Shown piece by piece: positions 1-8,138 of a DNA stretch of 32,872 bases. Every line of letters begins with the position of its first letter. Position 1 is the first letter of the stretch. The notes under the pieces are model-generated. The model made no database searches, had not been told where the DNA came from, and saw only the letters and a program-made list of their open reading frames with translations. The position numbers and the translations under genes are program-made. This DNA is from Verrucomicrobiota bacterium (GTDB lineage: Bacteria > Verrucomicrobiota > Verrucomicrobiia > JABWAM01). Location: positions 1 through 32,872 of the forward strand of contig JAHFSY010000049.1 of NCBI GenBank assembly GCA_023269615.1, in the 5' to 3' direction.

Positions 1-2
1 GC

Positions 3-1085
3 GAGGCTGAAGAACCCAGGAGAGTGCTTCGCGTGCCCACGTTGCCACCGGATCAGCCCGCGGGGACGCCTGCCCCTCTTCACGTCCCGACGGATTCGGC
101 GTCTCCGGCTCCTGTGCATTCGGATTCTCCTGCTGCGGGAGCTGAAACACCTCCGCCGGCGAAGCAGCCCCCGCAGGATGTCCACAAGCTGAAGCTCAGG
201 GAAGAGCCCGTGATGGTCGCAGCTCCCGTAAAAAAGGAAAGCCCTGTCGGGAAAGTCGTTCTGCTGGTCCTTGTGGCCCTCGCTGTTGGAGCCGGCTATT
301 ATTTTTATCCAAGGCTCCAGGGCACCGTGGACAAGGCGAAAACACAAATCACCACCCATGTGGCCAATGCCAGCAAGCCGAAGCTTTCACCCTTGGAACT
401 CATCATCAGCCAGAAGTTGCAGAAAAACCTGTCGGATGTTTCCACCAAGGACCTGGCCGCGGGGAATGTAAAATTTGACATGGGGTTGGATGCCCAAGGG
501 GCGGTTGTGACGTTGAAACCAACCGGCGACCAGGCGGATTCGAACGCCACATTGGCTGGCTTGGTGGAAAAAACGATCCGTGCGTCGGCGCCATTCACCC
601 GCACTTCCGGGGAAAATCCCCCGCCTTCCAGCCAGTGGGCTGGCAGTCTGGATATTGACGGAAAAATGATCCAGGCCACCATCCAGCGTCCCCTGAACGC
701 ATCCGAGAAAAACACCCAGAGGGAATTGAGCCAGGCGTTGGGCCAGGTCACGCGCCAGATTTCCACGCTGGAGACCGAGCTGGCTCAAAAACCGCCCGAG
801 CCGCCACCGGAAGGAGGAGGGTCGCAGGCAGGCGGAGGGCTCAAGGGGGATTTCAAGGGCGGGTTAAGCGGCAAGTTTGTCAAACCGGAATCAGACGCAT
901 TCCGGAATGCGGAGTTTGAGCAGCGGAAGAAGGATATCGCCGTGCAACTCGAGAATTTGAAACGGCAGCAACAACAATACAGGGAGCAACTCACCCCCTT
1001 TGAAAGTGGGAAGATGTCGCAGATCGTGAGCAGGCTGGAATTTACCGTTCAGGCCACGCCCTCCGCATCCGCCTCGCCTCAGTAG
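3..1085 (+). CDS. Membrane-anchored protein of unknown function, 5' partial
   Basis: Not recognised. The frame is open to the left edge, so the true start is probably outside the window; a GTG at 24 would give 353 aa but has an AGGAG directly against it, too close for a normal ribosome site. Numbered from that GTG, residues 1-50 hold 15 prolines. Residues about 77-95 form one hydrophobic helix preceded by lysines, which suggests a cytoplasmic N-terminus and an exported or periplasmic C-terminal part. Two charged, glutamine-rich stretches (about 226-255 and 292-325) look like coiled coils, separated by a Pro/Gly-rich linker (257-285). This layout (disordered head, single helix, coiled coils) fits a scaffold or envelope protein, but no function can be assigned. 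The next gene begins 76 bp downstream on the same strand. Confidence 0.7.
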   Translation, partial: EAEEPRRVLRVPTLPPDQPAGTPAPLHVPTDSASPAPVHSDSPAAGAETPPPAKQPPQDVHKLKLREEPVMVAAPVKKESPVGKVVLLVLVALAVGAGYYFYPRLQGTVDKAKTQITTHVANASKPKLSPLELIISQKLQKNLSDVSTKDLAAGNVKFDMGLDAQGAVVTLKPTGDQADSNATLAGLVEKTIRASAPFTRTSGENPPPSSQWAGSLDIDGKMIQATIQRPLNASEKNTQRELSQALGQVTRQISTLETELAQKPPEPPPEGGGSQAGGGLKGDFKGGLSGKFVKPESDAFRNAEFEQRKKDIAVQLENLKRQQQQYREQLTPFESGKMSQIVSRLEFTVQATPSASASPQ

Positions 1086-1161
1086 CCGCATCCTGGTAGG
1101 AAATGCAGGGTCGCCGTGTTCGGAGCTTGTTGTTCATCCATCCGCCGTTTATTCTCCCCCC

Positions 1162-1788
1162 ATGAATATTTTTCAATTCAGGAATCTATCGCTGTGCCTC
1201 GCACTGTCGTCGCTGCTGGCGCCCGGGGCTGTTGCCCGCGAGGGACAGAATCATCCAACGGGACGGGATCCGCTCGAGACAGTCGCTCTTGATGTTGCCG
1301 AGTCGGAGCGGGTCAGGACCGACGCTGAAAAAGGCGATGCCCAGGCCCAGGTGGAACTTGGTCGGAATTACCAGAAGGGGGCGCATGTTCCACAGGATTT
1401 CTCCGAGGCTGTGAAGTGGTACCGCAAGGCCGCCGACCAGGGATTGGCCGAGGGGCAGTCGTGCCTCGGTGAAATGTACCGCAAAGGAAATGGCGTTGCG
1501 AAGGATGCCGCCGAGGCCATCAAATGGTACCGCCTCGCCGCCGACCAGGGATTTCATTCCGCGCAGGCCTGCCTCGGCCAGATGTACATGCGGGGTGAAG
1601 GCGTGACGAAGGACGACGTCGAGGCCCTCAAGTGGTTCAAGATTGCCGGAAAGGAGAGCCTGGACCTGGGCGCATACTTTGACAGCAAGGTGATCCTCTC
1701 CCGCCTGAATCGCGAACAGGTTGCCGAGGCGCAAAAACAGGCCGACGAATTTGTTTCAAGCAAGCCCAAGGAAAAGGCCGGGGAATGA
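1162..1788 (+). CDS. Exported Sel1-repeat (TPR-like) protein
   Basis: A 208-aa protein with an N-terminal signal peptide (hydrophobic core about residues 8-20, likely cleavage near AVA at 23-25) and three Sel1-like repeats at about 59-94, 95-130 and 131-163. Each repeat shows the family pattern of A-x2-LG-x2-Y, a G-x-GV-x-KD loop and EA-x-KWY/F, the first one being degenerate in the loop. Sel1 repeats are helical hairpins used for protein-protein contacts, so a periplasmic adaptor role is inferred; no enzymatic domain is present. No clear Shine-Dalgarno sequence precedes the ATG. Its TGA overlaps the ATG of the following ankyrin gene by 4 bp (ATGA), so the two are almost certainly co-translated, a pairing of two small repeat scaffolds. 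Confidence 0.85.
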   Translation: MNIFQFRNLSLCLALSSLLAPGAVAREGQNHPTGRDPLETVALDVAESERVRTDAEKGDAQAQVELGRNYQKGAHVPQDFSEAVKWYRKAADQGLAEGQSCLGEMYRKGNGVAKDAAEAIKWYRLAADQGFHSAQACLGQMYMRGEGVTKDDVEALKWFKIAGKESLDLGAYFDSKVILSRLNREQVAEAQKQADEFVSSKPKEKAGE

Positions 1789-2561
1789 TGTTCGCCAGCC
1801 GTTCCGGTTTTCTGGTCGCCGTCTGTTGTTTTCTCTCCCCCATTTCCCCCTCGTTCGCGCAGCAGTCCACGAACACGATGTTCATGGTGTATATTCTCCG
1901 TGGTGAAACCAAGTCGGTTGAAGCCATGCTCAAAGGGGGTGCCGTGAATGCCAATGCGAAGGATGCAAATGGCACCACGGCCCTCATGGCTGCGTCTTAT
2001 GGCGGCCACAAGGACATCGTCAGCCTCCTGCTCGATCAGAAGGCCGACGTCAATGCCGCGGACGAGGAAAACACCACCGCGCTCATGTGCGCCGCGTTTC
2101 GCGGTCACGGGGAAATCGTGAAGCTGTTGCTCGACAAGGGGGGCGACTGGAAGGTTGCCCAGCCGGATGGCTGGACCGCACTCGCAGCCGCAAAACTGGG
2201 AGGCCACAAGGAAGCGGCCAAATTTCTGGAAGATGCCGGCGCCAGGGTGGATGGGGAATTCATCAAAAAACTCCAGAAGGACACCGCGGTTAAAATCATG
2301 AATGAACTTCGAATGGTGGACGCCGCCAAGGACCAATGGGCCCTTGAAAACAACAAGACGGAGACGGATTTGCCGCCATGGAATTCTCTCACGCCTTACA
2401 TCAAGACCGGCAGCAAGCTGGCGACGAGCGGGGGCAACGACCGGCTGGGGAACCCATTTGAAATCGGCACGGTCGTGGGACGGGTGCGGATCAATCCAAG
2501 CTCGAAGGAAGCGCTCAAGGAAAGCACCGGTGGAGATGGTTTCTGGGGGCCATACAGTTGA
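1785..2561 (+). CDS. Exported ankyrin-repeat protein with pseudopilin-like C-terminal tail
   Basis: A 258-aa protein. Residues 1-25 are a signal peptide (likely cleavage after SFA). Residues about 35-155 carry three to four ankyrin repeats with the hallmarks G-TALM-AA, GH-x-IV-LLL and ADVNA. From about residue 172 the sequence changes to a segment containing NELRMVDAAKDQWALENNK, a tryptophan/proline block and a TP-YIK motif. This closely resembles the C-terminal part of the abundant type II pseudopilin-like proteins of Verrucomicrobiota, but without the N-terminal methylated helix. Ankyrin repeats mediate protein binding; the tail may fold as in pseudopilins or bind the same partners. It is translationally coupled to the Sel1 gene (4-bp overlap). 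A second ATG lies one codon downstream and could also be the start. Confidence 0.85.
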   Translation: MMFASRSGFLVAVCCFLSPISPSFAQQSTNTMFMVYILRGETKSVEAMLKGGAVNANAKDANGTTALMAASYGGHKDIVSLLLDQKADVNAADEENTTALMCAAFRGHGEIVKLLLDKGGDWKVAQPDGWTALAAAKLGGHKEAAKFLEDAGARVDGEFIKKLQKDTAVKIMNELRMVDAAKDQWALENNKTETDLPPWNSLTPYIKTGSKLATSGGNDRLGNPFEIGTVVGRVRINPSSKEALKESTGGDGFWGPYS

Positions 2562-2670
2562 ACCGCGCGGCAGATGAATTTTCAAATCTCCTTGCCGCAT
2601 CATCCGCACCGCGCATAATGGGGCATCAGGGTTGCAGAAACTTTCAGCCGCCGGATTTCACCCTTGGAAC

Positions 2671-2747
2671 GTGCCCGTAGCTCAGCTGGATAGAGCATCG
2701 GTTTTCTAAACCGACGGTCGGGTGTTCGAGCCACCCCGGGCACGCCA
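2671..2747 (+). tRNA. tRNA-Arg (anticodon UCU)
   Basis: A complete cloverleaf can be folded by eye. The acceptor stem pairs 2671-2677 with 2737-2743 (7/7). The D arm pairs 2680-2683 with 2693-2696. The anticodon stem pairs 2698-2702 with 2710-2714 around a 7-nt loop with anticodon TCT at 2705-2707. There is a 5-nt variable loop. The T stem pairs 2720-2724 with 2732-2736 around a TTCGAGC loop. The discriminator G at 2744 is followed by an encoded CCA (2745-2747). Anticodon UCU reads AGA (and AGG by wobble), arginine codons that look rare in this GC-rich window. It ends 8 bp before the stop codon of the convergent GH20-like gene. Confidence 0.96.
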
Positions 2748-2755
2748 CTCTCAAA

Positions 2756-4324
2756 TCAAGTGGGACGGGACTTTTTCGACATTTGGAGGCTGGTGCGACG
2801 GCAGTCCTTGAGCTTGCGGGTGTGCCGATCAAAAATATCGTAAATCCATTCCTCGAATCCATTGCCGTGATAACGCTTCGAAAAATGAGAGTAAACTTTG
2901 CGACGCATGGCGGCCAGTTCCTTGAGAATCCCGGCCTGATCATCCAGACGCCGTTGCCATTCTGCATTCACGGGTCGGTTGTTCGCGTTGAAATAATCCA
3001 CATCGCTTACCGCAGCTTCGACGCGGCGATGCAGCGGAAGGAGCCGCGCCATGATGATCATGCTCTGCCATTCGTGGCGATGCGACTTGATCCTGGGCGC
3101 CAGCGCTTCCATCTGGTCGGCGACCTGGGTTTCCAGACGCCAATCGGCGCGGCACCGGCCCAGGAATTTGACAATGACCTCCACCGTCCGCTGCGGAATG
3201 CCGGCGAAGAATGGTTTTGGACGCGCGCCCAGTGAGCGCGCGAATTCCGTGATCAGCGGCCATGTCAGGTCAATGTTGCAGATGGGGGGACGCCAGCTTG
3301 TCCCACGCGCCCATGAGGTTGCGATCACGCCGATTGCGCGCGCGCGCTTTGCGGCCCGTCCCCATGCGCGAATGTTTGCAGCCCGTTTGTTGTAGAACGG
3401 GTAGGTGCCCCCATCGGAGTCAACCCGCACGGAAGTGGTTCCCATAACCTGGAAGCCGAGCCGTCTCCACACGTCCACTTGGAACAGCGTGGTGAAAAAG
3501 CGTCCCTTCAAGTAAGGGCGCACGATCCGCCGTATCGCCGCAGGCATGTCTTCGATGAACGTGTGGGCCGTCCAGATGGTGGGCGCCGCGGGATGATCAG
3601 GTTCCTCCAGCCATTTCCGGCTCACGCGATATCCGCCCATCCGTCCGATTGCCGAGCGGTCGCCTTCGGCATCGTAATCCCAGGGACAAAGCACCACGCG
3701 ATTCTTGAATTTCAAAAAGAGTTTCAGCCGCGACGGGGTCATGTAATCCTCCAGCATGTCGCTGCACATCATGGGCATCTTCCCATGCGCTTCGCAGATG
3801 TCACACACCTCGGAGAGATAATTGAGGAACAGGTGGATGCCGTCCTTTCCCCGGGCCAGATCGTAATTCACCAGCGCCCACGCCTCGTCCATGCCGATGT
3901 GGATGTAACGGCTGTCGGGATGCGCGACGAGGACCTGCCGCAGCATTTCGAAAATCAGCGCCTTGGCCTTCGGGTTGTTGACGTCGAGCGTGCTGGGATG
4001 GTTGCGGTTCATCGCAAAGCCGCGGTATTTCTCCCAACGAAGCACATATTCGAGATTCGCCACGCATTGCCGCATGGGAATCACCTCGATGCGGTTTTTG
4101 CGAGCCTCGGCGAGAAATGTCTGGAAATTTTTCTCCGACCACTTCGTGGACGAATCGAATGTGATGCCGACCCCCTTGTATGGAAAGTTGTCCTCATAAT
4201 CAGCGACGACGGCATTGATCCCCTGGCCGGCGAGGTCCGCCAAGAGCTGGGGAATGTAGGATGGACGAAACATGATGCCGCGCAAATCCAGGTGGGCGGC
4301 GATCAGGGTTTTGGGATGAGTCAT
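2756..4324 (-). CDS. GH20-like glycoside hydrolase (beta-hexosaminidase superfamily)
   Basis: A 522-aa protein with a TIM-barrel layout resembling glycoside hydrolase family 20. It begins with an LDLRG strand and an INAVVADYED segment, and residues 141-149 read IHIGMDEAW, matching the family HxGxDE block whose adjacent Asp-Glu (here D146/E147) act as polariser and general acid. In GH20 the substrate's acetamido group is the nucleophile, so an N-acetylhexosamine-type substrate is the family expectation, but this is a divergent member and that is inference. No signal peptide is seen, so action is likely cytoplasmic on imported oligosaccharides. It is the last gene of the minus-strand unit, starting 18 bp after the SDR stop codon, and converges on tRNA-Arg. 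Confidence 0.7.
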   Translation of the reverse strand: MTHPKTLIAAHLDLRGIMFRPSYIPQLLADLAGQGINAVVADYEDNFPYKGVGITFDSSTKWSEKNFQTFLAEARKNRIEVIPMRQCVANLEYVLRWEKYRGFAMNRNHPSTLDVNNPKAKALIFEMLRQVLVAHPDSRYIHIGMDEAWALVNYDLARGKDGIHLFLNYLSEVCDICEAHGKMPMMCSDMLEDYMTPSRLKLFLKFKNRVVLCPWDYDAEGDRSAIGRMGGYRVSRKWLEEPDHPAAPTIWTAHTFIEDMPAAIRRIVRPYLKGRFFTTLFQVDVWRRLGFQVMGTTSVRVDSDGGTYPFYNKRAANIRAWGRAAKRARAIGVIATSWARGTSWRPPICNIDLTWPLITEFARSLGARPKPFFAGIPQRTVEVIVKFLGRCRADWRLETQVADQMEALAPRIKSHRHEWQSMIIMARLLPLHRRVEAAVSDVDYFNANNRPVNAEWQRRLDDQAGILKELAAMRRKVYSHFSKRYHGNGFEEWIYDIFDRHTRKLKDCRRTSLQMSKKSRPT

Positions 4325-4342
4325 AAAAGGATGGATGTAAAA

Positions 4343-5125
4343 TCAATCTTGGTACAATCGCGCGGTCAGGCCACCGTCCACGATCAATGTGGTGCCGGTG
4401 ATCATTTTGCCGAGATCCGAGGCCAGGAACAGTGCGGCGTAACCGATGTCTTCCGGCTGGCTGAGCTTGCCGCTTGGTTGCAGTTTCCGACATTCAGCGT
4501 CCTTCTTTTTTGGATTCGGAAAGGTATTCAACCATTGCGTGTAGATTTCCGTCTCGGTGAAGCCGGGACAAAGTGCGTTCATGCGGACTCCGCGCGGCGC
4601 CAATTCCAGCGCGATGCTCCGGGTCGCACCCACCACGCCGCCCTTGGCCGCGGCGTAGGCGGCGAATCCGGCGAGGGTGGAGCGATAATGCACGCTGGCG
4701 ATGTTGATGATCGCGCCGCCCCCGGATTTTTCGATGAGCGGCGCGGCGGGACGCGAACAGCAATAAATGCCACGCAAATCCACCGCCATCGTCTTGTCCC
4801 ATTCGGCGGGGGTGGTGTCGAGAAGCCCCTTCAAGACGAAGATGCCCGCGTTATTGACGAGCGTGTGAAGCGCGCCGAATTTTTTCCATGCGATTTGGGC
4901 CATTCGGATTCCAACGGACGGCTTCGAAACATCTCCATGCACAAAAATTGCTTCGCCACCGCCCGCGTTGATTTCCTCGGCAATCACGTTCCCGGTTTTC
5001 TTGTTGATGTCGTTGACAACGACCTTGGCGCCCGCGCGCGCGAACACCCTGGCAATTCCCTTGCCGATGCCCGCGCCCGCGCCCGTGACAATGACCACCT
5101 TGTTGCTGAAATCCATGTTGATCAT
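4343..5125 (-). CDS. SDR-family NAD(P)-dependent oxidoreductase
   Basis: A 261-aa classical short-chain dehydrogenase/reductase. The cofactor loop TGAGAGIG is at residues 14-21, NNAG at 91-94, and the catalytic set is S144, Y157 and K161 (YAAAK). A C-terminal VDGG motif is present. Asp39 at the end of beta-2 (VVNDIN) favours NAD over NADP. The start at 5125 is chosen because AGGAGG lies 6 nt upstream and the ATG overlaps the Rieske stop as ATGA; a second ATG three codons later is possible, and the frame also stays open upstream into the Rieske gene. Coupling to the oxygenase suggests it oxidises the alcohol or hemiacetal produced there, or acts on the same sugar. The substrate is unknown. Confidence 0.85.
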   Translation of the reverse strand: MINMDFSNKVVIVTGAGAGIGKGIARVFARAGAKVVVNDINKKTGNVIAEEINAGGGEAIFVHGDVSKPSVGIRMAQIAWKKFGALHTLVNNAGIFVLKGLLDTTPAEWDKTMAVDLRGIYCCSRPAAPLIEKSGGGAIINIASVHYRSTLAGFAAYAAAKGGVVGATRSIALELAPRGVRMNALCPGFTETEIYTQWLNTFPNPKKKDAECRKLQPSGKLSQPEDIGYAALFLASDLGKMITGTTLIVDGGLTARLYQD

Positions 5126-6378
5126 GATTTTCCTCCTGAAAATGTTGCGCCTGGGGACTCGTCCATCACCTGTTTCAGATACCAGCATACGAAGCCTTCG
5201 ACATTCTGTTCCGCTTCCGAGTATGGGCCCGGGCTGTAACAGCTGGAGTTGACACCGGCCTGGTTGTTCAAACAAAGGGTCATGTCCTGTTCCCCGGTGA
5301 TCTTCCACAGCCAGGTCAGATGATCGTGGTCGTAATCCTTCCCTTTAACCGCATCGTTACGGACAAGCCAGTACACGTCGGCACGGGATTGGGTGGCTGA
5401 CAACGGTGTAAGCTGGACCAGGGCGGCGTGGTCGGCGCTGGCATCGATCACCGCGTTGGGCCAGGTAAAAAATGAAAATACACCGGCATCCGGATTTTTC
5501 AGCTCACCGAAGAGGGGAGCGGCCGATTTGCCGTCCTTTGTCTGGCTTACGAAGCCGGGTCTGAAGGCATACCGTGCCATCCAATACCAGCCGCCCTTTC
5601 CCATCCCAATGGTTCGGGTGTCCAGGCCCATTTTGGCAAAGTGATCGCGCCCTTGAGCTTCCACCTGATCCGAGAGTGCCTGGAGACTTGGCGAAGCGGT
5701 CACAGCAGCCGTCATCACCTTCCCCGTGTACTCGGGGTGGGCGGTGCCGCAGTGGTAGCATTCACAGAAGTTTTCACAAAGAAGCTTCCAGTTGCACGCC
5801 ACCGGGTAGGATTCATGGTGGGCGATTTTCGCCTGATCGAGATGGTACAGCCGAAGATGGGCCGTAAGATCCCGGTCGAAGGGCTCAAAATCCAGGGGTT
5901 TCTCCGCGAGGCTGATGTAGATGAGTCCACAGGTCACACGTACATGCGCCCGACGGAGTCCATATTGGGTTTTATCGAAACTTTCCGGCATATGCATGCA
6001 ACCCGTCAACGCTCCGTCCGTCGCGTAAGCCCAGCCATGATAGGGACAGACCAGATGGCGCGCCCGCCCTGTTTTCTCGAGCAACACCCGCGAACCGCGA
6101 TGGCGACAGACGTTGTACAGGGCATTCACCTCGGAGTTTTTGCCGCGGATGATGATCATGGATTCATTGGCGACGTGGTAAAGAAAGTAATCACCCTCGT
6201 TGGGAATCTGGCTGACATGCCCGGCCAGAAGCCAGAAGCGGTGGAAAATGCGCTGAACATCCAGCTCGAAAATTTCCGGATGGGTATAAAACTCCTGCTC
6301 CAGACTGAACTCCGGTTTGCGACTGGCGACCGCCTCACGGATCCAATGTCCCGCCGTGTTGGGTGAGTGGTCTTTCAT
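5122..6378 (-). CDS. Rieske non-heme iron oxygenase, alpha subunit
   Basis: 418 aa from the chosen ATG. The Rieske [2Fe-2S] ligands are C91-x-H93 (CRH) and C111-x2-H114 (CPYH). The mononuclear iron site has ENFCECYHCGTAHPEY with H209 and H214, the H-x4-H of ring-hydroxylating and N/O-demethylating Rieske oxygenases. It most resembles the single-subunit branch that includes glycine-betaine monooxygenase (GbcA) rather than two-subunit aromatic dioxygenases, and no beta subunit is adjacent. A reductase partner is needed but none is seen in the window. The start is uncertain: an upstream in-frame ATG at 6453 adds 25 residues but overlaps the isomerase by 29 bp; 6378 has GGAG very close upstream. 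Its neighbours (sugar isomerase, SDR, GH20-like) suggest a modified carbohydrate or N-methyl substrate; this is inference. Confidence 0.88.
   Translation of the reverse strand: MKDHSPNTAGHWIREAVASRKPEFSLEQEFYTHPEIFELDVQRIFHRFWLLAGHVSQIPNEGDYFLYHVANESMIIIRGKNSEVNALYNVCRHRGSRVLLEKTGRARHLVCPYHGWAYATDGALTGCMHMPESFDKTQYGLRRAHVRVTCGLIYISLAEKPLDFEPFDRDLTAHLRLYHLDQAKIAHHESYPVACNWKLLCENFCECYHCGTAHPEYTGKVMTAAVTASPSLQALSDQVEAQGRDHFAKMGLDTRTIGMGKGGWYWMARYAFRPGFVSQTKDGKSAAPLFGELKNPDAGVFSFFTWPNAVIDASADHAALVQLTPLSATQSRADVYWLVRNDAVKGKDYDHDHLTWLWKITGEQDMTLCLNNQAGVNSSCYSPGPYSEAEQNVEGFVCWYLKQVMDESPGATFSGGKS
5132..5137 (-). promoter_or_regulatory. Strong Shine-Dalgarno of the SDR gene
   Basis: AGGAGG on the minus strand, 6 nt before the ATG at 5125 and inside the 3' end of the Rieske gene. 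It decides the start of the SDR and is unusually strong in a cluster where most genes have weak or no visible ribosome sites. Confidence 0.75.
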
Positions 6379-6424
6379 GGCTCCAAGGACGATTGCGTAC
6401 GGTTTTGGTTTTGCCAATCCCAAA

Positions 6425-7285
6425 TCATTTGCGTGCAGTTTCAGGCGCCACATGGTTTCTCAGCCAGCGCAGGCTTTGCTCGACGACGGTCTGCTCGTCG
6501 TGGAAATCGGGATGAAGCTGCGCGAGTTCGATCAGGAGAGGCCCGTCGAAGCCGCCGCTGGAGAGCGCATCCAAAACGGCGGGAAGATCAAATGATCCCT
6601 GCCCGATGGGAGCGCTTGGCCAGTTGGCAGATGGGTCGCCTTGCGAGGCCTCGAGCACGCGCAGGTCCTTGAGATGGACCATCGCGGTGAAAGGCGCAAC
6701 AGCCCGCGCTGACTCGACCAGGTCCGCGCCAACCCGCACGCAGTTGCCGGTGTCGAAGCAGATTCGCAGATGTTTGCTGCCGACGCGTTTAACCAGATCG
6801 AGAAGTTCCTTCGGCGTAAAGTCGGCGTGGTTCTCGATGGCGAGCGTGATGTTGAGTGCGGCAGCCTCGTGACAGAGATCGCGCAGGATCGGCACGAGCC
6901 GTTCGATCTGCGTCGCCACCGGCTCGCGTCCGCGCCATGACGGATAGCCCGCCACGATGCGCACGAGTGGGACGCCGATTTTCCCGGCACGGGCGAGCCA
7001 GCGTTGCAAATCACCGACCGCTTCGCGGTTCGTGCCCATCTGCAGCCCGTCAGGATGCCCCCACTCGAGGATCGCGGTCATTCCGCGAGATGCGAGCGTC
7101 TCCCCGAGATGAGTCGCCTCGTCGGTCGTCAGGTAATGAACATGCAAGCCCACCAGTTGCACGCGTTGCTGGTTGGCGTACTCCAGAAAATCCACGAGCG
7201 TCCAGCGTGTGACGGGGTCGCTTTCCCACGGGAAGACGTCGCCGTGAAAACGGTGAAAGCTGAATTGATCGAGCCCGATCTTCAT
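6425..7285 (-). CDS. Sugar phosphate isomerase/epimerase family TIM-barrel protein
   Basis: A 286-aa protein of the xylose-isomerase-like TIM-barrel superfamily (AP endonuclease 2 family). The metal ligands of the fold are visible: E151 (AIENH), D178 (FDTGN), H204 (VHLKD) and E253 (LIEL). Members isomerise or epimerise keto sugars, hydroxypyruvate or inosose, usually with a divalent metal; the exact substrate is not predictable here. There is no signal peptide. It is the first gene of the isomerase, Rieske, SDR, GH20-like unit, and a REPIN-like palindrome lies immediately upstream (7311-7381). A second, only distantly similar isomerase of this superfamily is encoded at 10365-11216. Confidence 0.82.
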   Translation of the reverse strand: MKIGLDQFSFHRFHGDVFPWESDPVTRWTLVDFLEYANQQRVQLVGLHVHYLTTDEATHLGETLASRGMTAILEWGHPDGLQMGTNREAVGDLQRWLARAGKIGVPLVRIVAGYPSWRGREPVATQIERLVPILRDLCHEAAALNITLAIENHADFTPKELLDLVKRVGSKHLRICFDTGNCVRVGADLVESARAVAPFTAMVHLKDLRVLEASQGDPSANWPSAPIGQGSFDLPAVLDALSSGGFDGPLLIELAQLHPDFHDEQTVVEQSLRWLRNHVAPETARK

Positions 7286-7310
7286 GTTGTCGCCACCCTA
7301 TCTTTCCGAG

Positions 7311-7381
7311 TGTAGGAGCCGCTGCCAGCGGCGACCGGCAGCACCTCCCACCTCCCATCGCCGCTGGCAGCGGCTCCTACA
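7311..7381. repeat. REPIN-like inverted pair (class A)
   Basis: Two 24-nt arms, 7311-7334 and 7358-7381, are perfect reverse complements separated by 23 nt. Each arm is itself a hairpin: GCCGCTG and CAGCGGC around a single C. A pair of short palindromes in inverted orientation starting with GTAGGAGC is the layout of bacterial REP doublets (REPINs). It fills the gap between the SDR at 7401-8138 and the isomerase at 6425-7285. No RAYT transposase is in the window. Confidence 0.85.
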
Positions 7382-7400
7382 GGGACAAACTGTGACATCT

Positions 7401-8138
7401 TCATCGCGCGAGCCAGCCTCCATCGACGGGTAAAATGATGCCGTGCACGTAGTCCGAAGCGGCGGAGGCGAGAAACACCAGAGCGCCGGCCAACTCGTCC
7501 GGTTTTCCCCAGCGTCCCGCGGGGAGGCGGTCAAGAATTTGCTGGTTGCGCTTCGGGTCGTCGCGCAATGCCTGCGTCATGGGCGTTTCAAAGTAGCCCG
7601 GCGCGATGGCATTGACGTTGACCCCGCGCGCGGCCCATTCGTTGGCGAGTGCCTTGGTGAGTTGTGCGATGCCCCCCTTGCTCGCGGAGTACGCGCACGC
7701 GCGCAACCCACCGGAAAAGGAAAGCATCGAGGCGACCAGGATGATCTTGCCCCGACCCTGCTTGAGAAAATGACGTCCCGCAGCCTGGGATGTTTCGAAC
7801 ACGGAGGTCAGGTTGGTCTCGATCGTTGCATCCCAGTCCTCCCGCGAAAATTCCTCAGCCACCGCGCGACGCGCCAAACCATGCGCAGCCACGAGAATGT
7901 CGAGCCGTCCCAGCGCCTTTCCGGCCTCGGCCACCACGCGTGTGGCTTCACCCTTCTTTCTCAAGTCCGCCTGCAAAGGAATGAAGCCTTCGTCCTTCCA
8001 CTTCTTTGTTGGCTCGGAGCGTCCGACCACCGCCACGCCCGCGCCGGCATCGCGCAACGCAGTCGCCATGGCGCTCCCGAGACCGCCCGCGGCCCCGGTC
8101 ACCAGCGCGCCTTTTCCTTTGAGATCAAAGAGGTTCAT
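7401..8138 (-). CDS. SDR-family oxidoreductase, KduD/gluconate-dehydrogenase-like
   Basis: A 245-aa classical SDR with TGAAGGLG at residues 14-21, and S137, Y150 and K154 as catalytic residues. AAHG stands where NNAG is usual. The C-terminus has the PVDGGW motif. The residue ending beta-2 is in a VVGRSEP context, so Arg40 may favour NADP or a mixed preference. Overall sequence style is close to 2-deoxy-D-gluconate 3-dehydrogenases (KduD) and 5-keto-gluconate reductases. Its ATG overlaps the TGA of the enolase-superfamily gene by 4 bp, so the dehydratase-type enzyme and this SDR probably act in sequence, e.g. oxidising a 2-keto-3-deoxy sugar acid. That step assignment is inference. Confidence 0.83.
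   Translation of the reverse strand: MNLFDLKGKGALVTGAAGGLGSAMATALRDAGAGVAVVGRSEPTKKWKDEGFIPLQADLRKKGEATRVVAEAGKALGRLDILVAAHGLARRAVAEEFSREDWDATIETNLTSVFETSQAAGRHFLKQGRGKIILVASMLSFSGGLRACAYSASKGGIAQLTKALANEWAARGVNVNAIAPGYFETPMTQALRDDPKRNQQILDRLPAGRWGKPDELAGALVFLASAASDYVHGIILPVDGGWLAR

Noticed and set aside
2562..2670. Terminator after the ankyrin gene
   Set aside because: No convincing GC hairpin followed by a T-run is visible in this gap.
2671..2747. tRNA-Arg as an integration site for a genomic island
   Set aside because: tRNA genes are common attachment sites, but no integrase is present and I saw no repeat of the tRNA 3' end at the other border near 27070.
3479..5239. Long plus-strand open frame (586 codons) antisense to the GH20-like and SDR genes
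   Set aside because: The minus-strand frames carry clear family motifs; the plus frame has no recognisable domain and spans two genes, typical of antisense openness in GC-rich DNA.
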